Assembly: GCF_026213295.1 (NCBI RefSeq)
Contig: NC_079420.1
Coordinates: forward strand, 18,544,201 to 18,608,200
DNA length: 64,000 bases
From: Gadus chalcogrammus
Lineage: Eukaryota; Chordata; Actinopteri; Gadiformes; Gadidae
Direction of reading: 5' to 3'
The position numbers and the translations under genes were made by a program. Below the pieces are notes generated by a model, which was not told the DNA's origin, searched no databases, and was given only the letters and a program-made list of their open reading frames with translations. Of this stretch, positions 55,501 to 64,000 are shown in pieces (position 1 is the first letter of the stretch; each line of letters starts with the position of its first letter).

Positions 55501-55602
55501 CCTTACATGATGATGATCATGTAAGGATTATATAAATGATCAGCCCTTACAGGTTGTAAAGCTGGGGATCCCCAGCTTTACAACCTGTAAGGGCTGATCA
55601 TT
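55501..55602. repeat. Perfect 68-bp palindrome with a smaller hairpin beside it
   Basis: Bases 55535-55568 are the exact complement of 55569-55602 with no spacer; the centre is GGGGATCCCC. Nine bases to the left, CCTTACATGAT at 55501-55511 pairs with ATCATGTAAGG at 55516-55526. Both share a CCTTACA core, so the block may be one foldback element. Confidence 0.9.
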
Positions 55603-57647
55603 CCTGCGCTTTGGCTATTGATTTGTTGGTTAAGAGCATTCATCTGATCAATGATTCTTCGGAGCATTGGAACCATCCGTAAAACGTAAATAGAGAAAAA
55701 TAAATCGCACATTTAAGGAATGCACCTTGGTAAGAAGTACCATTGGTTGTATTCAGGCATGCTTACTGTTGGCATGCATCAAGTTGCCTATATATTTCGT
55801 TTTGTAAAGGAGAATTAAAATGTAATCCATCTCAGAGACTCGTGGCTGAATTTACCCTACAGGGTATCAAAGTGTATATGGAAGCCAGCCAAATGCTTTC
55901 AACCGTTGGGCAATAGTTTGTCTGCTTCTGTTCAGACAGTAAACATAACTCATTGCTGTACGTTGGGCATACACTTAGTTGGGTAACTTAATGTACTGTT
56001 AGATGTATTTAGAGAATGACTTCTCTTTTTGTGTGTGAGCAGGTATAGGTTTCTGTTGGTTTTGATCACAATCTGTAGAACACTTAAAGTAGAGGACAAC
56101 TTAACTTACGTTATGCATGCCAAACAATATAATCGCGGTAGAATAGACACTAAACAGCAAGTGCAAAATACTTCTGATTGTGGCTCATTAACCCGTTCCC
56201 ATATCGTTACCCATTTAAGACGGGGAGTTGTGTCAAAACACTAGACTCTGGTTAGCATTCCCTAGCACGCAAGCTAAAGACAAGTTCCGATTGTTTCGCA
56301 TACCATCAACAATAACATCCCAACGCTCGCGACGTCCGTGGAAATTATGGTAAAAGTAACCTAGGTCCATTGCAGGTAGTAGGAGGCGAAGATGAAATTC
56401 CACAAATACAGAGCAACTTTAGTTGAGAGCCAGAGTCATTGTAATGCTCAACTTTAATGACAATGAGCACTGAGTCGAGTCTATCTGAAACCTAAATAAG
56501 AGCAGAAAACACCTAATAACAAGGGGGGAGTTGTAGATATCAAGGTAGATTTATAAAGTTGTGTGACGTTAATGGATAATGCCTACATTGTTTAATGTGT
56601 GAAAATGCATTAAGATGTGGTTAACGTCAACTGTTAACGGTGAACTCTTGACAACAGTTAATCTTTAGTCCTAAAATGAAATACACTGCACATTTATCTG
56701 TGTATAAAGGACCTAAGTAATGAAGATATACTCACATTAATTACGTTTTTCGTAAAATTAAATCCAATTAATGTAAGACATCTGGCTATCAGTTAAAAAA
56801 GGTATCCCAGATAACTAAAAGAACGTCTATCTGCCAGTGCCCGTCGGACTGGTTTTGGGAGAACTCTGGAAATTGCTCAACAAGGACCAACCAGTGGATT
56901 TCGGTTTAGCTCTGAGTGACGGCTCTCTGGCCAGTACTAAATGTCGATTTCAGACTAATCTAGTCACAAGCCAATAGAATATGGTTTTCTAAAAATAAGG
57001 TGGGCTTTTGCTGATTCATGTCGTGTGACGGACGTTTGGTTGACCAATCACTTGGACCTATTTTATGCAAATAAAATTATTAACATATTGCTTTTTATAG
57101 TAGGCGTAATTTTAACAGATCTTTAAACCAATTGAGTACACAGGAAATTAGTGTTTATTGCGGTAGCAAAACAATACCACGTTGACTCAGGAAAGTAACG
57201 TAGTAAGATCTGACAAATCGTTTAAACATGGCAAATAATTTCTACAGCGTAATAGCTAACGATAACACAACAAATCTCTCCTTGAAAACGGCTGTCATTA
57301 CGAACGATCAATGGTGTCCACTGGATAGAATCTTCAATTTTTTTAAAAAACACGCTAAAAGGGGCGATTAATGAGACCCGATTGATTTATAAATGTAAAT
57401 CTGGTTAAATGTTTTGAAAAAATGTAAGTCACTGTAAATCTATTATGGCTAATATATACTATCCAATATCGCCCCCTTGTGTGCAGTCTCCCCCATCCCC
57501 CAAACACACAAAAATGAAAACACATGGATAAACATAAGCTTGCAGTGTGTTTATTGATGATGACACAGACAATGCACATTGATGTCAACCCATATGGTGT
57601 ATGGACGTCTTTCGTGCATATGTGAAACATAGCTCGTCAACATATGT

Positions 57648-57842
57648 CAAGTCGTCTATAGTTGAGTAAACAAATCCAGCCGATGAGTTGATGGACATGT
57701 CCTGCAACGACGACGGCCGCTGCTGCTACATCAGGAACATCGGAGACGACTGCAACTGGATCATTTTTGCGCCGCCCAATATTCCGCCACCTACTCCGAC
57801 CAGACCGTCACCCGCTATCCCAAATGTGTGGCCATCCCTCTG
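57648..57842 (+). other. Coding-like stretch of unknown origin
   Basis: A + strand frame starting after a stop near 57680 reads DELMDMSCNDDGRCCYIRNI, then GDDCNWIIFAPPN, then a Pro-rich end and a stop at about 57841. Its four cysteines (C, CC, C), GC-rich codons and Pro-rich end are unlike the AT-rich flanks. CAG at about 57681-57683 could be an acceptor. It may be the last exon of a gene, a pseudogene or part of a transposon. The reverse frame (57926-57726) is also open and cannot be excluded. Confidence 0.25.
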
Positions 57843-57929
57843 ACTTCGTCCATGTTGATGCTCTCTGCGGTAATTTAAATCTCCTCTCTCGAAAAGCCAG
57901 AGGCAGTTCCTTCTTGAGACAGACAATTT

Positions 57930-59126
57930 GACAGTGTGACAGTCAGACAGGAAGGACTGTAAGTTAATGAGTATGTCTTTGTTCCAAGGGTTTTAAGTTC
58001 CCCAAGTTCCTAGTTCCCGAATTGCATTATGATTTTCACACACATAACCCTCGAATTTGTTCGGGATACATTTGACCCGTTTAAAGTTAAAATATTTCAT
58101 AAATATTATTCTTTTTTTTTCTATTAGAAGACACTTTATATAATTTGTATGTTTTTATTTTTTATTTTTAAGGTGAACGCCTTCTTTGGAACCGTTCTTG
58201 GGTACTGGAACATAGTAAGGAAATGCAGCCAATGCAAGTTTTTTTTTGTATATCTAATTTCTGTACATTGGCCTAATCATTTATATTTCTACATTTTAAT
58301 TACAAGGCCATAAAAAGCCCTTTGCATTTTACCTATAGAAACGTCTATAGGCCTATTATTAGTCACATAATTAAGAATATAGTCTTTTAATTTGAAATAA
58401 ACCAATTCCAAATTGTTATAAGTAGGCCTAGGCGGTAACAATCACGGGAGTCAGATGCGGCAGTAGATTGGAGCTGTTAACTTCTGCCAGAGGGTGGCAG
58501 TCGATCGCGACGGCACCCCTTCTACTCCATTAGTTTAGTCCCATCTCCTGTTATATAGTGTCCTTACACAACACTAGTCCATAACTCACTTTCAGATATC
58601 AGCATAGCTAAACGTATTAGGATACACAAACAATCTTGCAGATTGACATCACCCCTTTCAAGAGAAATGTTACATGCTCATATATGCTGACAAAGTAAAT
58701 GCAAATCCCCAACAGTCTGTTAACACCTGTGCATTACTTATAGAAAACAGTCCTTGCACTTTATGACCCAAATCTCCACGGTTTCCAGAAACACAATTTG
58801 TGAATAATAAATGGCCAGTCAGACCAGCAAATAATACATTAGAGAAAGTACATTTATGGAAAATGGTCTGCCTAAAGGCTGCACCCTCTGCTCAACTTGA
58901 GCCATGTACATAGCAGAACCAGGACCGGCCAGCAGGGTTAGACTTCAACAGCTTTCAACTTGGCTGTTTGAATGAGCTGTTTTTCCTTCTTACAATTATT
59001 CAAGCTTATACTTAATATTTTGCAATGATCCAAATACAATATTGCCTCTAAATATTTTGGGTCAGCATACAATCAGGAATGCTCAACAGCCACCCTCAAC
59101 ACAAGCTATATAAAACAGCAATCCAA
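57930..59126. other. Region between the coding-like stretch and ska1, no gene seen
   Basis: AT-rich sequence with T runs at 58115 and 58240. Nothing recognisable. Confidence 0.6.
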
Positions 59127-59176
59127 TTACAATTACAATTAGGGCATTTAGCAGACGCTTTTATCCAAAGCGACTT
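59127..59176 (+). repeat. Short copy of the TTTAGCAGACGCTTT repeat
   Basis: GGGCATTTAGCAGACGCTTT followed by TATCCAAAGCGACTTTC. It is nearly identical to the start of the repeat at 14873. It lies just beyond the ska1 3' end. Confidence 0.55.
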
Positions 59177-59345
59177 TCATCGGTTAACACACACATTGAC
59201 ACACTAACGGCAGAGTCAACCATGCAGCAAAAAACAAAAATAACAAAACAGCAATAAAACCAAACATTTGATGCAGTAGTTTAATTATTAAACATTTCTT
59301 AAATTGAAAAACACATTTATATAGATTGAAGTGGGAAAAAGTTGT

Positions 59346-59351
59346 TTTATT
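59346..59351 (-). terminator. ska1: Candidate ska1 poly(A) signal
   Basis: TTTATT on the + strand is AATAAA on the gene strand, 167 bases after the stop, giving a short 3' UTR. Confidence 0.5.
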
Positions 59352-59517
59352 AATCTCAAAGCTTTGAATACTCTTCCTGTTTGTATTGAAAAGCAATGTT
59401 GGAAATATCTCTAAAAAGATTCTTTTCAAAACAATCCTTCAACTCTGATGTGAATTCCTAAACAACTCTAAAGATTGTATGTGATGTGTATGCTAAATCA
59501 CATGTCAAGCAGACTTT

Positions 59518-61714
59518 CTACAAGATAAAGTAGCGTGTGATACTGCCTCCACGCATATCTCGCAGGCGACGGCAGTGCCGCAGCATACTCAGGATGCCCT
59601 GGAACCTCTTGTCCATCTTTATCTGGCTGAACTCAAGGAGGTCTTCCTGTACCACGAAAAACCGACCTGCCGTTGGCACAACGCAAAACACGCATGAGGT
59701 ACAGAGCAACACACATTTCAGTTGTCTTTTGAAGAGATTATCCCATACAATGCACAAATTAAATACAAAATGTAAAGAATAACTGTATATTAACTAAAGA
59801 ACAACTTCAGCAGTCCTCATGATTATCTATCAAAAAGTACTATATAATAACACTCATTTGAAAAGACACTGTTGTTCAGCCCATTAAGAGCTAACAAGGC
59901 CATTGTGCCAAGTGTACCTTTTGTGTCTTTGGTTTCTTCATCCTTGAAGCGCTGGTAGAGTTTGCGTGTGTTGTTGTTGAGGCTCTTGGTCGACTGCCGC
60001 GTGATCTTGTACTTCCCACTCACCGCCTCGTTGACTTTACGCACCGCCGTGTTGAGCTGCTCGTACGTCAACCGCCCCTTCATGTACCTGTGGAGCATCA
60101 TTTAGTCCGTGCATCCACCTTTTATCACCCTGGTGTTGGCTAAGATGATCACTTCGCAACTAAGAGAATTAGGACTGAAATAGGCTGACATTTTGGATTA
60201 TTATCATGTTCATCAATATTGTGTTGTACAAATTGTGAAAATGTCAAACGAAAAAAAATTGAATTTATGTCTGCGTTTAGTCAAACTGGACTCATGATTA
60301 CTCTTAGTCTTTGCCTCATGGTTGAAAATCCCTTTCCCATCAAAAGCTACTCTGGTAGGGGGATTTCTTTTTTGAGCGGAAGGTATAGGATTTTATACGA
60401 TGACCTCTAGCATTTACTTAGATCCAGTTCAGACATGTGGATTTCACTGATATTCTGTTTATCATACAAACAAACACTGCCACCAACAATTAAAGAATGT
60501 CCTGTATTTAAGGTTATTGGGAAAGGCTGCTAGCCTGGGAACGATATGTATGTGCAAGCCGTTTTATTTTCTCTGCCATCTGCATCTGGCCTACCTCCCA
60601 TTCAGAGCGATTGCCAGCAGACCTGGCACGGTTCGTGCAAATCCCAACAGTTGATCTATTATGGCCGATATAATAGACGATGACTAAATGGGAGCGCCCT
60701 ATGGGACACCCTTGTGGTCTTTTTCATACAACCACGGTGGCTTCAGCTAACGTGTCGTTACGTTTTGCTGCTCTGATAGGTTGTAGGTCTATCCAATTGT
60801 GTCCAGAGGCTTTTTGGTCTGTAGCCTTTGATAAACTTTCCTTGGAAATTGAAAATGAACTGAGAGATTCCAGACTAATGTGCATTTGCAAATTGATCTG
60901 GCGAGGTCAGGCTAAAAGGCTGCAGTTGGTGCATATCAAATTTAATGTCCGATTAAACTGTTGAGGCCACTTACTGAGGGATGTTTTCAAACTCCAGCAT
61001 TGTAACAAACTCCATTTGTTTGACTTGGATCTTTTTGCAGGGATTTCCTTGCTGGCTGGGTTGGGTCTCGGCTGGAATGTTCTGATTTGGAGAAGGTTCA
61101 TTTTCCCTGAGAAATCACCAATGAACAAATAACATCAGCCAAAGGCTAGGATACAGATCTATATTATACACAAGGAAATGGAAGTTGTGCTACCTGCATT
61201 CCATACTATAAATCAAGCATACCTGTTGGGCATGTGCATAGGAACATTGTCCTTAAGGTGTTGCAATGATTCGCAATCATGTTGGAAGGACCCCACAAAT
61301 TCCTAAAACATATAGACATTAGTTCATCAAGTCAATTGTTATAGGGAGGGATTCATAAACTGGCGATATACATGTAAAATATGATAAAACCGTACTTGAA
61401 GACATTTCAGTTGCTCATTCTGGCGATCCACACTTTTCTCAAACTCATGGTAAAGGCCTTCTATGGTTAATACTTCTTGAATCAACTTTTTAATATTACT
61501 TTGGGGTAGTTGAGGCACTAGTGAGACGGAGTGGAAAACACATGTGATCAAAAAAATATTTTCCAGGTATGAACAGTGATGGTGGTAAGAAAATGATATT
61601 ACGTCAGCTGTATCAATGTTAATGTTAACTACCAACAACTGAAAGATCCAACGTGCGCCATAGAGATGAAATTCTGTCATTCATGTGACGGCCGATATCT
61701 TCCAGGTCGCTCAT
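59518..61714 (-). CDS. ska1: Spindle and kinetochore-associated protein 1
   Basis: Subunit of the Ska complex (SKA1-SKA2-SKA3), which holds kinetochores on depolymerising microtubules in mitosis. Coding exons in gene order: 61714-61633, 61517-61396, 61302-61223, 61106-60975, 60087-59918, 59666-59518. Phases agree and give 244 residues (human about 255). The N-terminal part (MSDLEDIGRHMNDRI, then helices to NVPMHMPN) is the coiled coil that joins SKA2 and SKA3. A linker (QPSQQGNPCKKIQVK) leads to the winged-helix microtubule-binding domain from YMKGRLTYEQLN through KYKITRQSTKSLNN, LYQRFKDEETKDTKGRFFV to LRHCRRLRDMRGGSITRYF. The basic RHCRRLRDMRGG segment matches the family's microtubule-contact region. 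On the gene strand GAACATG follows an acceptor, so the first exon is untranslated. The same-strand neighbour is klhl25. Confidence 0.94.
60531..60914. mobile_element. Non-autonomous DNA transposon with 9-bp target duplication
   Basis: The element starts TAGCCTGGGA and ends with the complement of TAGCCTGACC. AAAGGCTGC is present exactly at both sides (60522-60530 and 60915-60923). It is 384 bp long, AT-rich and without a coding frame. Fish elements with 9-bp duplications are known as DNA9-type; the parent superfamily is open. It sits in the ska1 intron 60974-60088, about 50 bp from an exon. Confidence 0.75.
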
Positions 61715-61947
61715 GTTCCTGTGAATGGGCGAAAGAGACATTTGTAGACAAATAACCGCAAATATGTATATCGACAGTCGGCTTAAATAAACGAGCGATG
61801 TTTGAAATACGGACATAAACATGTTAGAACGTTCATAAACGACGTTATGTTACAAAGCAGCGATCTGGTAACGTTTCTAACGTTTCCTATCCAAATCATA
61901 TATACTGCGCATTACAATAAAACGTGAGACATTCATAGACGATTTAC

Positions 61948-62031
61948 TTGTTTTTCTCCTTTGCTGTGATGATTTCGTGAGCTCTGAACCTGAATTATGT
62001 TTCGAAAATCCCGCCCTGTTTCCGCCCCCGA
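61948..62031 (-). promoter_or_regulatory. ska1: ska1 promoter and first untranslated exon with CDE/CHR-like element
   Basis: On the gene strand a GC box (CGGGGGCGGA, 62030-62021) is followed by GGGCGGGATTTTCGAAAC (62016-61999). This is a CDE-like GGGCGG next to TTCGAA in the same layout as known cell-cycle promoters. About 45-50 bases further, AACAA/GTAAAT at 61948 is a fair donor for an untranslated first exon, joined to the acceptor before GAACATG at 61719. G2/M expression under DREAM/B-MYB control would fit ska1. Confidence 0.5.
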
Positions 62032-62161
62032 GGTTTCTGCTCATCGAGCCACTTCATCTTGCGTTACATTTTTGCAGCATGTGCAACCTTCTGCTTCTTG
62101 GCATTCCACTTACATATAACGCAACTACTTAAAATACAGTTTATTGCGTTTACCGTTGAGA

Positions 62162-62343
62162 TTTACTTGGATTATGAGCTGTTATAATGATCGGTCTATG
62201 TTTTTCAATCTGTTACTTTCCAGGGCTACACCGAAACTGATGATGCCTTTTTATATAATTTACCTTGATCATGAGCTGTTAGAATTATTGGTTTGTATTT
62301 TCCATCGGTTGCTTTCCAGGGCTACACCGAAACTGATGATGCC
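62162..62343 (+). repeat. Tandem duplication of about 86 bp
   Basis: Copy 1 at 62162-62247 and copy 2 at 62259-62343 share TATGAGCTGTTA/CATGAGCTGTTA and an identical end CTTTCCAGGGCTACACCGAA plus ACTGATGATGCC. The middles differ, so the duplication is old. It lies upstream of ska1. Confidence 0.85.
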
Positions 62344-62594
62344 TGTGTGTAGAAAACATATGAAAACGATAGGGCATCTAATCCTTCCTTACTAAATTAG
62401 AATCCAATATTAATAATAATATGAATTACTTTATAACTTAAAAAAAATTATATAGTGCAATTCCAGTGACCAAAGGACGCTTAGCATCCTTCATACAGGA
62501 ACAGAAAACCATGAGGGCAAGGATTGCAGAGGATTGCAAAAATGAACAAAAAATGTAATTGGTCTTGCTGAAAAGCTACTTTTTAAAATATTGT

Positions 62595-62938
62595 TGTGGG
62601 GGGACGTGCGACGTCTGGCCTGCAGGGGGAGTATGGGCAAGTTGGGAGCGCACCGGATTGGCTGGGGGGATTGGACCTGAGTGCGACCAGGTGTCAGCAC
62701 TCAGGCCAATCAAGGAGTGTTTGTACTTATGTGCCTGCTTTGTGTTGTAGTAGGGGAAGGAATCCAGGAGAGAACGGACCAGAGAGATCCACAACGGGTG
62801 GAGATCACACAAGGAGATGACTCTGGAAGCACCTTGGTTATAGTTTCAGTATTTGTGTTCGGTTTCAAAAGTCAATAAAACGATCTCCCGCTGAGGGACG
62901 ACAACTCTGCCTGCGCTTACTCTTTCCAACCCGTTACA
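62595..62938 (+). mobile_element. Solo LTR of a retrotransposon
   Basis: A 344-bp unit starting TGTGGGGGGACG and ending CCCGTTACA, so it has TG...CA ends. ATTGT occurs exactly on both sides (62590-62594 and 62939-62943), a 5-bp target duplication as in Gypsy, BEL or retroviral-type elements. AATAAA lies at 62875-62880 near the 3' end, as expected in an LTR. No internal coding sequence is present, which points to LTR-LTR recombination. The strand is inferred from AATAAA. Confidence 0.75.
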
Positions 62939-62943
62939 ATTGT

Positions 62944-63440
62944 CAAAAGGTTTCCAAAGACGCAGCATTGGGGATCTTAACCGGTAGAGGGTTCCAGGGG
63001 GTGGGCCACCGTGGGGGCTGCCACACTGAAGGCTCTGTCCCCATGTAGCCATCAGGTTTTTGAGGGGGGCAGTGAGCAGGCCTGTGTCTGAGGACTCCAG
63101 ATCCCGGGACGGGGTTGAAGCAGATCTGATAGCTACTGGGAGGCAACAGCATGGAGGGCTTTTTGTGATTGAGGGGGAGTAAATTTGCAGGAGATGCAGG
63201 ACTTGACCGAGAGCCAGTTGAGATGGATGAGGTTGGGGTTGATGTGGTGCCAGGGTATGGCTGAGGACCCTGGCCGCTGAGTTCTGCACACCCTGGAGCA
63301 TGTCCAGGGCTTTGCTGGGTAACCCGACCGGACTCTGTTGCAGTAATCCAGACGGGAGGCGATGATGCCGTGGATAAGGGTCTTTGCCACGCAGTCTTGA
63401 GGGATTGCCAGAGTCGGGAGATGTCTTCTTGAAGAAGCCT
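62944..63440 (-). mobile_element. Degenerate L2-type LINE fragment (C-terminal reverse-transcriptase region)
   Basis: Reverse-strand frames show the familiar end of an L2/Maui-like LINE protein in pieces: HGIIASRLDYCNRV, GVQNSAARVLS, HINPNLIHLNWLSV, SSDTGLLTAPLKN and, near the end, IPNAASLETF. At least two frameshifts separate these pieces, so it is a dead, 5'-truncated copy. The solo LTR abuts its 3' end. Confidence 0.7.
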
Positions 63441-63449
63441 CTGCAGTAT

Positions 63450-64000
63450 GATTGCTTAATATAACTATAACTACATAATTATACACGTTACTTAAAACAA
63501 ATAATACTATAAGCATTGTTGTGTCCTGTCTTCAAGATACAATCTTGTCATGATACAACAGACATAAGATCATATCATTATTACCTTCACATAGCCGATT
63601 GGACTTCCCATCTTAACAACAAGGATCCTTATCCACTGTGCTACCCTCTCATCCTCAACTCTTCCCTCTCTTCCTCCTTCCTTCTTTGATCTTTTCCCAC
63701 CGATGGATCCCAAAAAAATTACCCTGACACGGGTGGAAAATAACATCTTTCATAGGAGGCTAAACTTTTCAATAAATGTGACACCCCACTGCTATGGAAC
63801 ACCGGAAATGAACAGACAATACACCACTATGACAGTTGCACTAATTATAAAGGTAGGGGAGACTGAATAAAAATGGCACACAGCAAAAAGAATCCTATTG
63901 GAATCCTTTCTGTGCATATACACGCCCTTCCAGGTACATCTCAAGCATTCCGGCATTCCGACAAGAGAATGACAGATAAAATGTTGCAATCTAATGTGAG
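63450..64000. other. Right end of the window, no gene seen
   Basis: AT-rich sequence with short frames only; no splice or repeat signal that I can support. Confidence 0.6.

Overview
The window looks like a ray-finned (teleost) fish chromosome. It has split vertebrate genes with GT-AG introns, very many long (CA)n/(GT)n and (CT)n arrays, and short non-autonomous DNA transposons and LINE/SINE remnants of kinds common in fish. The density of dinucleotide arrays would fit a codfish-like genome, but that is only an impression. No prokaryotic operon, CRISPR array, rRNA or tRNA gene was seen.

Three protein genes can be read exon by exon. (1) akap13, + strand, 1022-17076: the 3' part of the Rho-GEF / A-kinase anchor protein 13 gene. 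Twenty-one exons join in one frame and encode the last 885 residues (DH, PH, C-terminal coiled coil), ending in a typical EVIFC tail. The 5' part lies outside the window. The 3' UTR is about 4.1 kb and full of microsatellites. (2) klhl25 (ENC2), - strand, 49501-42785: complete, ten coding exons, 589 codons plus stop (BTB, BACK, six Kelch repeats), the same length I recall for the human protein. (3) ska1, - strand, 61714-59518: complete, six coding exons, 244 aa, a kinetochore microtubule-binding subunit, with a CDE/CHR-like cell-cycle promoter.

akap13 and klhl25 converge across about 21 kb, as I recall for human 15q25. ska1 follows klhl25 on the same strand; human SKA1 is, to my knowledge, on chromosome 18, so that junction would be fish-specific. 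The three proteins act in separate pathways (RhoA/PKA signalling, CUL3 ubiquitination, chromosome segregation), and no shared function is implied.

The intergenic blocks (about 21.3-42.1 kb, 49.6-59.3 kb, 62.0-64.0 kb) hold mainly microsatellites and transposon debris. Several elements have clear boundaries: a 2,001-bp hAT element with a CACACACA-type target duplication, a solo LTR with 5-bp duplications, a 9-bp-duplication element in a ska1 intron, a TTAA-flanked MITE, a Tc1-like MITE, two copies of a TTA-flanked hairpin MITE (one placed 7 nt inside a klhl25 intron), and two near-perfect palindromes with 34-bp arms.

I found no undescribed multi-gene system. The most interesting observations are transposons and microsatellites sitting in splice signals, a GC-AG intron in akap13, the ten-exon structure of klhl25 with a long open reading extension in one intron, the CDE/CHR layout at ska1, and two coding-like stretches I could not assign. 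All exon borders were read by eye from frame continuity, splice signals and remembered family sequences.
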